Source of the DNA: Siphonodentalium dalli
Lineage: Eukaryota; Mollusca; Scaphopoda; Gadilida; Siphonodentaliidae
Length of the DNA: 64,000 bases
Direction of reading: 5' to 3'
Assembly (NCBI GenBank): GCA_032622095.1
Contig: CP136064.1
Location: 174,418,310 to 174,482,309, forward strand
Shown here: piece by piece, positions 10,801-25,800 of the stretch
Layout of the letters: every line of letters begins with the position of its first letter
Position numbering within the stretch: the first letter of the stretch is position 1
Position numbers and translations under genes: made by a program
Notes under the pieces: model-generated
The model's database searches: none
What the model was told of the DNA's origin: nothing
The model's input: only the letters and a program-made list of their open reading frames with translations

Positions 10801-13800
10801 AGTTGGTTGGCACATGTGCGCGGGCATTTCTGCCAAGTACGATAAGCCGAGAAGTTGCAATAGTTAATTCACTGTGACAGTATTGTTGGATTAAATTGAC
10901 CTGACCAATCATATGATGCAATCCAATTACTCTTCAGCTGGATACGTGATTGTTCCCAACAAGTAATTGTTTATCATAAGTAATTCATAAATGGCACTGA
11001 ATGGCATGGGTAAATATAATAGAAAAATGGACGAATTTTATTAATATTGGGACTAAATTCAAATTATAAGAAATATTTCTTTTTTGGATTTAATAAGGTG
11101 GCGAGTTAGAATCGACAATTTTGAAGACAACTTAACTCCAATCGCATAACCTTAGTCGAGACTAGATCCATTTATTAAATGTAACACTTAACTGGTTTTC
11201 AAAGGGCAAATATGTTTGCATTATTTGTGTGCAATTTTACACGTACATTACCATAACTCAAAGCATGAAGTATCTCGATCTAAATTCCTACCAGGTGTAC
11301 ACATAAGAAAGTAGAGAGATTACTAATTTAATATGCTGGAAGCAAAGGGTGTTGCTACTTTCGAAGTTTCATATGTGTGGGATACTATGTGTAAGTTTAC
11401 TATATGCCTTGCCCCATGTCGCAGAAGAGTCCGATTGTCTATATATGTCATACATTCAATCCAACATTCAAACAAGAACGTGTGTCATTGTCGAATACAG
11501 GACCGTCGCCACATGCAACGATGGAACCTGGTTTGATTGTATGGTGCTCACAAGGTAAACTTACACAAAATATACCGACCCATTACGGCTTCAAATTCCT
11601 CAATATTAAGCTAAAATAAGGATTTAAATCAATTGTTTTCTGGGACGTCTACTTAGATGAATGCACGCAATAACTACCACACCTATGTACATTATCTGAT
11701 ATTTGTGATAATCGCATGCTTGCATATATGCTTTCGGTCAGATACATATAACTGGTTCACGCATATCGTAAAATGTATCCTGGGGACAATTACCACGATC
11801 ATGAATATTGGACATATATCAGATACGTAGGTTGTTCCATTGCAGAAAATTGGCGATCGTGCAAAGGAGCTGCTAATTATTGTTTGTGTTAAAAGTACTC
11901 CACGGCTACTATATTTCTTGAGAATGTCCTACCTGTAGCGGTTATACTCTATTTTGATTAAAAACTAATTCCGCGGCTATGGCTGATAACATGTGACCAA
12001 CGTGTTGTCATCCCGTTGCTTGAAATGGATCAGCATCAGTGAAAGGGACACATTTAGTATGACAAGCATCATTCTAATGCTGAGCAACTGAGTATATGAC
12101 ATTTTGAGCACGTCTTCTAACTGTGTGGCTTTCTAATCCTTGTACTTTTCATCTTTGGTTAATTGCCGAGATTGCTCCATACTGATATATAAATTGGATG
12201 ATATAGTTTTATCCCATTCGAGTATTGTACGTGATTATCATAGTTGGGTACGTGTGACGGAGAGTCGTGTGATACCTACAGTGTGAGACCAACTTTCATG
12301 GATCCAAATTTCATGGGACTTAGCACAATCAATACCACGGCCTCACACTTACCGTTATCATTTAAAGCATTAGTATTTACAAATGAGGGGTCAGTTTTGA
12401 TAATATTCTACCTGTTCCAACCAAACCTGAAAGTTGGTTATGTGCAACATTCTTGGGGTAAGCTCCAAGTAACTTGATATTATTTAAAATGACCAATGCA
12501 TTGTATGAAGTTAAATACTGAATACATATAATGTGTTTAAATATATTGTGATAGCAACGCGAATTCTGGACAGCCGGGAAAATATAAAATAATATGGAAG
12601 CGAATGCATATATATAACTCGCCGAAGGCATCAGCCACTACTCAGACATACAAGATCTATAGTACATTAGCGGGACAATAATTATACTATTGGTCGTCAA
12701 TGTGTATTCAATAAAATAATTAATACACCTGCAACCACGCATATCAAGCGGCATATAATTAAGTACAGATAAGCAAATACTCAAATGAACTGCTTAAGTA
12801 AATAAGCATAAATCCACGTCTGATGGGACCATAGCGAGAATATAACGACACAGATACGTATTTTGTCAGATTTGTTTGAGATTTGTTTCGGTTATTTCAA
12901 TAGAACATCACTCCAATGAACGTGCAAATCAATTACCCCAGTACGCATTGACAACATTGATGAGATATATAAAATAAATTGTCCATTCTTTGCATACCCG
13001 CACTTATCATGACGATTGCTTGACGGTTTGTGTAAGCGGGTCTAATGAGTCATTAACGTGGACACCTACATTGGTTATTGAGGATTGAATGCGTATATTT
13101 AGTCGGCATTGTAGCTTCAATTCTTATTGTACTAATATAAAAGTCAGCAGTTTCATCACCAAGCAGAACGTTGACTTGTATACCACACAATGGATGTCAG
13201 GTTGAAACACTATCCCATTGTGGCAATTTGGCATTGCATGTCGATTTTGAGAAATAAAATGAGCATTTAATTTCTCAATGCCAACAGTTTTATTGGATTC
13301 TGATCACATTATCAACAGACATATATGCACGAACGAATAAGCTACAAAACTCATAACATGCAGATGACATAACATTGCAACTCGGAAGCAGGTAATTTTA
13401 TCGAAACATGTTTTGTTTTATGGCGGCCATTTTGGTCTCCATCATTGGTTTTACGTAACTAGTTGACTTATACATATTACAATACAGCCTCTATGAAATA
13501 AAGATCAGTTACAACCGGTGTGCACACTCAGTGTGCACAGTGCACACTCAGTGTGCACATAGTGCGATATTAAACTTGGCAGCCATCTTGGACGCCATCT
13601 TGGATTTTATTACCTTCATAATCTAGGATTTGAACGGAATCTTAGATTATCCATGTCCTCGGATGGTTCTGCCCTATATGACACTACAAAATGTGCATTG
13701 TCGATATTTTATTGGAAACAACCTGCATGGGTGCATTTAAGTGGATATTTGTGAAATTGGGGTGAGGGTTAAGCTTTTATCGATTAGTTTACCATTTGGA

Positions 13801-16800
13801 GATATATAATAAAGATAGGAACATCATTTTGTAGGCAATACCCTTCCATTTGCAAAAATATTTAACTTGGAATAATTCGACAGATATGCTATATTTGCAC
13901 AGAGTTTATGATCTAGTCCGGTTACCATACATCTGGTGTATAGAGTGTCAATATAAAAATTGGCGGCCATCTTGGACGCCATCTTGGATTTTATATTACC
14001 TTCCTAATCTAGGATTTGAACGATGTTTTACATTATCAGTGTCGCCGTACGATTCTGCACAATATGAAAAGGTAAACTGTGCATTGTCAATATATTTGGT
14101 GGACACAAACTGCATGGACACATATATGTGGTTATTTGTGAAATTGGGGGAGGGTTAAGTTTTTGTCTATTATGTCAATACTTGGAAAGATATAATGTAA
14201 GTATGAATATCATTATATAGGTGGTAACCTTCCATTTCCAAAAATATATAACTTGGAAGAATTCGACAGATATGCTATCTTTGCACAGAGTTGACGCACA
14301 ACACTTTGTCTGAATCGCCATGAATTTTTGACGCGTCACGCTACATATTTTACAATGACGTCACGAAATCAGAACGAAAGCAGGAAAACGATGTTGAATC
14401 TGATTAAGTGTCTATATTCGTTCCATATTTTGCAAATATGTTTACAATCTTTCCGATGTTGCTGCCCTGTTAACCAGTTGGCTAATGCCTGTTAACCTTT
14501 GAAAATATGTCATTTTTTAGGTAGGGTACCCTATGAAACATAGTGAAAAGTTATATTTTGTCACCTATCTCGGCTCGGCGCCCTCTGAATTCGAAAACTA
14601 GAGTAATTTTCCCATAAGAAAATGATGGTCGCATAAATTCCCCCGATGTGCGACGATCACCCCCCAGCACAGCCTAGACTAAAGCTCTCCTAGCATCATT
14701 ATACCCGCATCACAGGGAATCGGCAAGCAAGAAAATAATAGACTAGGATATATTTAGCACTGTGTAGGAACTGCTACATCGGAAGTCGTTTTATCGCCGG
14801 TATTGTGATGGTTCTTGACTGATTAGTTACGGTTCCTTATGATTAAAAAATCACGTATAATTATAGATATCTTAAATATATTAAATATTCCTGAATGAAC
14901 AGAGGCTGCATAAGTGCCGCTTTACCAAAATCTGAACTTTTGATCACATTTAACTCAGATATGGTAAGTTAACGTATAATTATCAACATGCGATCACTGA
15001 AAATCAAGCCATATAAATGTAATGCCTCTGTTTTCGATGGCATATTGAACGTGAATATGAAGTTTGGTGACGATTGGATGAGAGATGTGGCCTGTAGGGT
15101 GTGCCGAAGGATTTAGTCCTTCAAAGACAGTCCTACCACTTGCACAATTTTAATTCCACGTTTTTCCGCGCGTCCAGCGATGTTGAGCTAAAAGTGATCC
15201 GGCCATAAATATGGGCTGTATGGTGTGCTGATGGATTCAAATTTGAAATCCAAGATGGCTGCTGGCGGCCATATTTTTCATCCTTAATTCGGAAAAAGTT
15301 GATAGCTCCCATCTATAGGTCTCCTGAAGCTACATATATGAAGTTCAGTGAAGATCAGATGAGGGATGTGGCATGTAAGGCGTGCTGAAGGAAATTGTTG
15401 ATGCAAACATGGACACACAGCGGACGCAACCCATGGCAATAGCTCAAACTTTTTGTTGTAAAGATGAGCTAATACAGTAAAATAAGCATTCCTTCAACTA
15501 TTCCATGTCTTTCATTTACGTAATTTGTCTTGATACTTGCTTCTCAACACCGAACTTCGCCTATGACAGAAAATCTATCAGCTGAATGGAGGCCGTCAGA
15601 TAAAAATCATAAACAGGCCAACTGGACGCTAAGGGTTAGAAATCAATAGCAATTTAAGACACTGCATCCTTATTATAAATGAGAGGCTGATCACGATCGG
15701 CAGATGTTTAACGCATACCTTGCGATAGTGATTAGCTATTTTCATAAATTCTTACACCAACCTTTTCATGAGTGCATGACTTTCAACAATTCACACCTTA
15801 CTATTAAGTTCACAAGTGGAATCAAACTTATTGGGCACCTTGATCACACAAACACAGTAGGAACATGGATGTGGCATTCAATTTCAACCTATTAGGTCAC
15901 TCCAACACAGATATGTGTTATAGAGTGATAAAGCTAATTAAGTCGAATCCAGTCAGACAGACGCACGATAGCTGTTAACAAAAATTATGACGGAAGGAGA
16001 CTTTATTATTTTATTTTTTAAATTATTGATGTTGAAATATAATTTTTTTTTTACTGAGGCCCACTTCAGGTGATGAGGCAGGTGTCTAGAATTATCTTCT
16101 CTTTCTTTTTGTTTATTGGCCCCATACCCTGCCATACCTGGTGTTTTGTAGCTGTCTGCAGCAATTTTATTCCTTGGTGAAGATAAATCATCATCAACTG
16201 GACTTCTGTATGGTGTTTGTGGAACTGAAGTTGGAAAACTGTACAATAGAGTTAGAATACAAAATATCATATGCTGACTTTTACAAAAATCTTAACCTCG
16301 TCGCTGCTACAGTCAATGGTTCAGCACTCAAGTTATAGTGATTTCATTTAGCAGTGAAGTGGTTAAAGTGACATGTCATGTGCAAAACTTCAGGGTGAAA
16401 AGTTGCTCATATAACCACAGCCTAATTAATTATCATTTGATTTTGGTTGAACTGACACAAACACCAACTCATGTTTTAACCCTTTACCCAACAAAACGGC
16501 CAAAAACGCCCAAACAAAGCTTCAACAGCCTAAAATATCTTCGGTCTGTCTCAATAACACCATACAAATATGGATATCATTGGAACCGGTTCATTGACCA
16601 CATTGTGATGGTTACAGTTATGCCCTGTGCCAATGCATTCTCTTATATATGCGAGTCGACCATAGGTCGCCTCGCATATATAAGAGAATGCATTGGCCAT
16701 TGGTTTTTTTAACACTTTTTACCATTTTTTCTTACATTCTTTAACAATTTTATAATTTTTTCTTACATTTTTTAACAATTTTTATAATATTTTTCTACAT

Positions 16801-19800
16801 TCTTTGACAATTTTATCATTTTTAATATAATATGTGTTAAGCCAATGCATTGGCACAGGGCCGTTCTGTTGGGTAAAGGGTTAAATGAGTACCCTTTTGG
16901 GTTTCAGTGAATATTGTCAGCATGATAAGCCCAATGCAAAGGAATGTATTCTAATGTATGTTTAGTACATGGAAAAACTAGGTTGACTTCGATCTTATTT
17001 TCATTTTAACTCTTCAATAATGAGATTTTGCATGTTAAAACCATTGTTATGTAAACAATGGAATAATATTCCAATCAAAACTTGCTGACAACTCACTCTA
17101 ACAGTTTTGTATATGACATAACAATGGTTTTCAATACAAATTTTTTTTAATTTGGAGCACTATCAATAATGAATATAAGAACAAAGTTGATCTATTTCCC
17201 CTAAGTTCTTCTCAGTGGTGATTTTTTTTATAATTTTTGCAAATTTACTTTGGGTACCTTTAACCAAGTTAGAACTTGACATAGATTACTGATTACCTGA
17301 ATAGTGTGATGGAGTATGCATATGGTCCATGCTGACAACTGGAGATGATGCTATTCTTTGTCCTTGTGACAGTGTTGGACTGCTCTGAGAGTTACAAGGA
17401 AGTCTAAAATCTTGGTCATTAGCCAAAAGCTGTTGGGAATATTCTGGCAATAAAGGTTTTCTCTGTTCTACATGACTTTGCTGTCTGTTCTGTGTTATCT
17501 GCTGAGGACTCGAGGACGGAGGCATCAAATGGCCAGCTTGTACGTCACGTTGAGAATCGGTCATAAATTGTGGGGAATTGGCATGCTTCCTTTTGGCAGC
17601 ATTTTCCACAGTACTAATAGGAGGTGAATTCCTAGATGGTACTAATGTAGCTTTAGCTGGTCGACTGGCATGTCCTAAAGCTGGAACTGGAAGCTATAAA
17701 ATAGTTAATAATTATAACCCTTTCTTTACTAAATGAATTCTCCCACTCAGTTATGAAGATATATATTGGAATGGTCTATTATTCAATTGGAGGGGTGTTC
17801 AGGAAAAATGGGCAGATGACAGACAAATGATAATAGGGAAGCAGAAGGATTCATATTCATTGGTGGGAAATGTTCAGATAACAAGTTCAATATTTTTAAA
17901 CCAGCCCTCCGCGGAAATTTAATGCTGTGGCATGTTAGATTGCCATGGCATTTCCCATGGCATTGCTTATTGCCGTGGCCAATTTCATGGACTGAATAAA
18001 CTACCTTATTATCTGAACAATTCCTAAGGGAACTACTCATGAATGAGTATTTGGTGTAGAAATTAGGGTTAAAATTAGATAGTGCATAAATTTGAAAATT
18101 TAACTGATGGGTTTTCTGCTACATGTTTTTCAGAATATAATTCAAATACTTTTGAAATGGTATTTATATTCATAGATTGCCACATCATGATATCTATACC
18201 ACAGTACAAAACAATAGAATTAATGGCTATAAGTAATGTCATACCTGTACAAATCCAACTTCAATGCATTATATTAGAAACTGCCTAATATATCTTCAAA
18301 CAATAAATTATCAATTTCAACCAAATATCTATCTATAATATACATATGTATGGGACATGGTACCCAGTTTAGACTCAATGATATACAAGGCCAGTGCACA
18401 GCAATTATTTAAATTTCTCTATGCCTTCTATTCTGAAATTCAAGGCCATTTCTAGGCAATTTTCAAATTTGTTTAAGATCTTCAATTACCGTACTGACCC
18501 GGGTTTAGGCCCAGGGGGCCTTTGTTTTATTTGAGCTCAAAAACACAAGTGGGCTTAAACTCGGATATGGCCCTTTGCAAACCAAAAATCCCAAGAAATC
18601 GAGACAGTAAAACTGATGAAATAGATGAAAGCCGATCTAACGCCGAGTATCGGGAAATATACCCGGCTTCCAGATAAATGACACCATTTGACTAATTTGT
18701 AAACAGTGTGGGTTATCGGTAAATCCCGTATCTATAGTCTATACTATATAATATAGTAGTCTAGACTATAGTTTATATCAATGTTGAGACTTAATCCGAT
18801 TAGAATAATAAACCCGGCGCTTTATTCGTGATCCGTTGTCCGCATAGAGGATGTTACAATAGCGACTAATTGCATGTTTAACAAAAGCCAGTGAGTGTAA
18901 TTAATTAACAGTATTGACAAAAGACAGGACGATGTATTTCTGCTAAAAGCATGTGTTTGAATATTTAGAGTTATTGCTCCTAAACTGTTTATACTGTAAA
19001 ACGTGAACAAAATGCAGTTTTAAAATGTTAATGTCGATAACCTTTATTTTGGTTTCGAGTGCATAACGCATTGACATAGTTTGGAAGGCATGGTTGTTGA
19101 ATGACAAGTTCCCCGTCTGCCCCATTATTATACCCATGGTGTTAACACTGTGTTTACATAACCAGGAAGCCTGTTCTTTGTGTTTGGCCACATGTAGGAA
19201 CATACCGACGTTGTCACTGAACACGAAAAATATGTTTTTACAGTACCGTGGTTGGACAGGTTAGTTTTGCACGCGCTTGGCTTTTGAAGCACTCATGTTT
19301 ATCGCGTTTTCAGATATGATGTCTGTTAACGATTGGTTTCCCCGGGAAGTATAATTGAATAAACAAATGAGATTTTAAGATTCACTTTATTTTATTGATT
19401 ATTCTCACTTGCCTACAAAGTATAATTTTTCCGTTTTTAATATAAATATTATATTTGTCGAGTTCGTCAATCTTTTTTGCTGTCTACAAGCTGATAGAAA
19501 ATACTTACTTACCACCGCTGAAATTGAACAAAATTTGGGGTGGGCCTAAACTCGAATATACCCCTGTGCATGGAATGTGGCCAAAAGATATGGGTGGGCT
19601 TAAACACGGGCATGGGCCTTGAGCCGGGTCAGTACGGTATGTCTTCAGTGAGTGATACATATTTTTCCGAAAATCAAGACTATTCAAGACCCCCTATAGC
19701 AATTCACACACTGTTAAGGCTAGAACTGGGTGATTTCCTGATAAATCGGGTATAGCTGGTTATAAATTTGATGTTGTCAACAATATCACCCAAAATAACA

Positions 19801-22800
19801 ATATCGAAATATCATCAATATGTCTATGAAATCCATGCTCTGGTCCCAAACTATAAAGTTAAAGGATTTATTCGGTCTAGAAACTACCAAACGCAATCGG
19901 AACGCCCTCCCTGTTGTGATTAAAATGACACAAGTCCCATTCCGATCGGATAATAAATAAGCCGAACAATTAATAAATAATACCATAACCGATATTCATA
20001 GATTTCCGTGACTAAACTACGGATGACGTAGTTGTGGGCGAGCAAATTAAAAACACAGATTAGGAGCCGGAGGTTTATTATGCCGACTACGATTACGTAA
20101 CCGTAGTCAGCCGATACTAAAATGCAGAATCAGTGTGTGTGTGCGCGCGGTGTATATATATAGATTACATCACTATGCGATGAGTTATATCAGTAAATCA
20201 AGATAGCATGGTTCACTTTGGAGTCATTATCGTAAAGCAGACCATATACTTATATTAATAAAGTTATTAGTAGCGCATATGATAGTCGTTTTTGCAGCCA
20301 TTAATAAATTTCCGTCGCATGTTTGGTTTGTTGAATCAATGTTATTATAGTGCTAAATTTGATAGTCACCCAGCGATTGTTCATCATGCAGTGACAACCG
20401 GCGAAATTGTTTGCACTATAAAATGGGACACTAAGTGAGTGGTAATGGCAGCCGACGATCGCATCAACTTTGTCATAAGAAGCCCCCAGGCGTTATAAAA
20501 ACACTGGGCGGAACTATATATCAGGCGTTTCATTTGTTGTTCTTTGTAAGTTATTTCTAATTTCTCAATCATTCATATATTTGAATGCCACCATGCCACA
20601 TACAGATCACCATTATTTAGTACCTCCAAAAAGACAACATAGTTCGTAATTTAGAACGCTCTTTATTGTCTACCGCATTTGGAAGATGGAAGCATGGACG
20701 CTATTTATATTTAGATGACAAAATACCACATACAAAATCGCCCATGACACCTTGAAATAGACCGAAGCATGGACGCTCTTTATTAGAGGCAATCATTGGA
20801 TTTTTTCTAGGCTAACAACAGTTAAAAACTTCCTCTCTTGAAAGTTAATATCTGCCACCAAAATGTAAAATAAAACGAAAACAAAAACACTAAAACAAAA
20901 ACATGCAATGCCCAGCTAGCCTTCAATTAAAAAAAAATGCTGTTATGCCGAAGTGCCTAATTAATAATTATTGTAGTTTCGATAGTCTGTTGTGTATTCG
21001 AGTTAATTCTTTTGTTTACGCACTATCTGATCGTATCTTGACTGGAAGGATTTTAGCAAGTGGTCTGCAGCCGTGCACTTCTCCACACAAACGGCTTCGT
21101 GTGAAGAAACAGAGAGGAACATTATTATGACGAATATAAGCCATCATGATACATGTACTATTATAATAACCGCCACCTTTTAATCACTCCCCACTTGTGT
21201 TTAACTGTACTCCTATAGCACACAACGGCATGAAACCAGTGTATAAACTAGCTTCTGAAATTTGTATCATACAACGAAGAAGCTAGAAGGCCCAACTTGT
21301 ATTCTTTCAGAAACAGTTCAATTTAGTTTCGCACTGTATTCCGCTCATTGCATTTCTGCATAAATTAATCTCATTTCACACAACATTTATCGCTTCAACT
21401 TACATTTTAGCCATCATTATTCGTTATATATTCTAACAATCTAGCAAATCCAGTTCATAATAAGCACATTCAAACAGTTTTATTCAATGATCGCTATTTA
21501 TTGTTTAAAAGATAATTAACCGGAGACTGCGATATTTTATTTATCAACTCGTTACACGATTGGCGGAATTATTTCAAGATCTGCCCACAGCTGTCACCGG
21601 TAAGCGAATCAGGTAAACAAACCGTGCCGATGAGGCTGATCGGCCATGTTCTAGTCATGTGATCGCACTAATCAGTCACGTGACTTACACTTCGGATATT
21701 TCCGCGATTTTTTTATATCATAATAATACAAATATTATCTGCTCGATTTTGAATTTGCTTGGCGAAATGGGTCTGTTAGACATATATAATTAGTATTGAC
21801 GATAAAAAATAATATTTTTTTGACCAAATAATTCCTTTAAGTACGGTACTAGATTTCGCCAAATACTTTCGCATTGTCAGAGAGTGCTTCATCTGAATGT
21901 GATAATGTCGGCAAATGTGCAGTAAGAAAGTAAGAAATTAGGCTGAATTTCGCTTATCACGATGTTGTCTGCAAAAAGCGGCAATGTTATTTTTAGGCAA
22001 TATTACCCAGCCCTAGTAAAGGCCTTGGCTGGTCATTGAAAGCCATATTAAAATACGAGCATCACCATTGGTTGATTCAAGGCTATTCCAGACTTTCAAG
22101 GCCCCATGGGAACCCTGTTGTAACATCATCATTTCAATTGTAAATAAAATAAATTCTGAAGAAGTTTGATTATTATATGGCTTTAGCTTTAATATTAATA
22201 AAAGGTCACCGATAAGGTGGCTTTTTAGTAAAGACAGCTTTTTCTTTAACTCTGTCAATATTCATCGGACTGTGACCAAATTCAAACTTCTAAAATTTGA
22301 ACCATGTACCAAATATCAAGAGATTCAATTGAATTTAAAAACAAGCAGATAACTAAAATTAAACTTTTCATCCGGAAATAAAATAATTGGCAAATTTTTA
22401 GTCGACAAGAACCATAACTCTGGCAAAAATGGGCAGATCAAAACCAAATTCGAACTTGACCTGTATTTGGAGCTGATAACCTGACATACCAAATTGGTTC
22501 AGATCCGATCACACAAACAAGAAACCTCAGAACGACAACATTCTAAGTCAAAAAGGGGCCATAACTCCACCAAAAATGCGCGGACCGAACCCATATTCAA
22601 ACTTGACCGTATCAAATTTGGATTTCGATCCGATAACCAAAATAAAGTTATCATCTGGAAATTTTCCAGACGGACAGATTCTAAGTCGAAAAGGGGCCAT
22701 AATTCTGGCAAAGATGGGCGGGCCAAACCTGTATTCAAACTTGACCTGTGTTTGAGCTGATAAACTCACATGCCAAATTTGGTTTCGATCCGACAGCCCA

Positions 22801-25800
22801 AAATAAAGTTCTCATCCAGAAACTATCTGCACGGACGGATGGCTAGCTATAGACAGACGGGCCAGACACCAGCTATTTTAATAGTCCCCCAAAACAAAAT
22901 TCGGGGGATAATAACCCTCACCATTGGTAGAGTAAAACCTGCAGGTATCCTGTTCTCAGACTGTGATGGATGAAGCTTCTTTAGATCAGGGATCGTCAAA
23001 GAAATAAATGGACTAATCATTGTGGGTGTTCTCTGGTCTCTTATCTGAGGAACGAGTCTAGGTCTAGGTGATTGCTGATGTGAGCCAATACTCTCGCTCT
23101 GAATTTTTGGCATTGATAGAAGGGTTGGAGGCTTGTTCTCGCTTGTTCTCAGAACTGATTGGTGACTGGAATTTCTAAGGAGAGGTGATATGTTGACAAC
23201 TTGCGACCTAGTGCTACTCATTTTTGTTGGCTGTGCTACTTGGCTCTGAGGTGCGGTAACTGAAGCTGGTGGATAGTGGTGAGTTCTGATGGTGGTATCT
23301 CCCGTTGGCACTCCTTGAGAATAGTCAGAATCATTACCATCTTGGGTGTCCTGTATTGAGTGTATTCTGAAAGAAAAAATGTATCAGTGTACTGTTACTG
23401 TTAGAAATACTTCATATATTTGCTGACAAATGAAAAAGTTCCTGGGTCAGCCCTCTTAATTAGCAGAAATTTGCCAAGAGTAAAAAATTACCTAGGTAGC
23501 AATACACGATTTCCAGCAATTTTGGCAACATGGGAGGGGGTACTGTACTTCAAATCAATGCTGAGCCATTATCTTTGGTATAGGTCCCATCAAGCATGTT
23601 TTAATTTCGACAGAAATATTAGGTATAATCATGTCTGAACTTTAGCTTCTTTTAAAAAATTTCATTGAGTTATGCCCCTTGGTTTGCACACCCAAAACGC
23701 TAAATTTTACCCATTTTTTTTACTCAAATTGACCATTTTCAACCCAAAAACAGACCAACAGAGCGAATGTCAGTAAATAAGCTTCTTCCACCTGATAGAG
23801 CTATGTTAGAACTGAGAAATATTTGAAATAGAAAAAAAGTTATAGTATCAATTTGAAAAAAAATGTCTTGCAAGCGCAGATGATAGAATTCAGGGGAGAG
23901 AAATCGGGCTATTTTCCTGTAACCAATAACACAGAGTTGGCTTTCAATGAATACGAAAATCCAATTGCGTATCCAAATTTTCCACTTTTTTGAGAACTTT
24001 CCCAGTTTTGTAAAATAATTAAACCTTCAAACCAGTAATGACACATTTTATTTAACACAGGCTACACTGGCTGTTATGCCCCCCAGATACCAATTTTTTC
24101 AGACCCCTTAAACCCTCAAAATTGTGTACTGCTACCCTAGGCCAGAAATTTTTCCTCTGCTAAAAATCATAGTATCCGCATTATTGCATATGCTCTACAC
24201 ATTTTACTTCAGTTAAAATTGGAACTTGGTCCATTATCATGCCACACTTTGTTGGGTCTGGCTTAAAATTGCTGACTATCAAGATAGTCCTTGTTATATC
24301 AGTAGTCCTTGGCATTCAAAAATGATGTTTTGCTGTCTACAGACTCCCACAGTGCGACACTAAGACAACATCTGCAGCAATTTGTTTAAAATTTGCACAA
24401 AACATTGGCAGGCTCTGAAATTTGCCTTGGCGAAAAAATAGGCAATAACATTTCTATATTCCTTGGCATTTGCCCTGGCTCAGCGAATATATCCTTCACT
24501 AACAACAAGTTACACCTCGGGTGTAGGCATTCCCCACACCAAATTCGGTAATACAGCTACATTGCCATTTAAATATTCAAAAATTCGTAAAGAAAATTAT
24601 TTATCACATAATTAGCCCCTAAATCCGGTCTTATATTTTTTTAAGGAAGACACGTGTATTATCGGCACGCGTAGTGACGTAAGAGCTTAGTGCAAATATG
24701 TTGATGTCAATACTGGAACTATATTATTATGTTAATTAGAAAGAATTATGATATTTGATTTGTGTTGGGTTATTTAGTGTTGACTGTGAGATAAACATAG
24801 GTGATATTAAAGGGTGGTTGAATAATTTTGTCAACATGAAAAGACACAATTAAAATGGAATTATATTTTTTCCTGAAGGTATCTTTACTTCCTCAATGGT
24901 TGTGATAATTAAGGAAATCAATATTAATTTTTTTTTAACTCCAGCCGATTCAAGATCATTTTTCCTTGCTAAATGTGATTATGTGATAAAATGGATCTCA
25001 AATTCATCGCATTTCTATAAAAAATTTATTAACCTCCTCCACTAAATTTGACTAGAGCTTCGCTAAAGCTCGGCTCAAATTGAATTTAGTGCACTCGGTT
25101 AATAAATTTTGTATAGAAATTCTCATTAGAGATCCTCTATATATTTTCCCTCCCCAATTTCTCAATGGAAAATTTACTGAAGTGCTATCTGTTACAAAGA
25201 TTTATTCCTCGCTCTATTTCAACATTCTTCTCATTTATACATTTTTCAGCCTTCGCTTGAAATTATACAATATACTCAAATATACTATAAAAAAAATTAA
25301 ATGCTCAATTAACACCATACCTTCTGTCTATGTCCATCCCAGTCTCTGCTGGCTCTTTTTGAGATATCTCTATATCTGATAGTGAGAGTCGATTATAGGC
25401 TTTATCCTCTTCAATTTTCTGCCATAATAGAGAGAGCAATAAATTATTATATATTATCCACAGTTCATAAATAACATTTAGATGGTTTCCAAGCAGGAAA
25501 CTCAATCTAGTATTCAGCCCTGGGAAATTAGTAGAATTAGCCTAGGCAAATTGTGTTACTAATATTTCATAATGTCAATCAGAAATACAATGTATTTAGC
25601 CAAAAATTAATTTTTTCGCTCTTCTTTACAATTATTGTCCAACAATAGCATCCATGGCACTGGGGATTAGCTATAAGGACACTGTTTGGGAGATGGTTGG
25701 AGAATTTTGAGTAGTGGCCTGAAAACAATGTTCCCCAAAATTACTAAGAATTTAGATGACAGTAATTTGAGTTAATTAGATTTAAACATACAGTAGTGTC

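Larger units (their letters stand above)
8701..14681. mobile_element. Unit 2: complete ~6 kb long-inverted-repeat element
   Basis: Ends are perfect complements starting TAGTCTAGGCTGTGCTGG. The candidate target duplication is AAG (8698-8700 and 14682-14684). Inverted arms are 8701-9720 and 13270-14681. The right arm contains an internal tandem duplication (about 13570-13910 and 13960-14280). The core 9721-13269 has only short ORFs, so I call it non-autonomous. It lies entirely in intron 11. The superfamily is not recognised; 3-bp target and long arms leave several DNA-transposon classes open. Confidence 0.82.

Noticed and set aside
16120-16270. Longer exon 11 running to 15953
   Set aside because: The CAG-GTATGG donor at 16138/16137 gives exactly the phase exon 12 needs; beyond it the frame becomes Lys/Asn-rich intron-like sequence.
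22847-22921. Extension of coding exon 9 frame
   Set aside because: The open frame continues into a mobile repeat end; the GTGAGG donor at 22921 gives the phase needed by the next exon.
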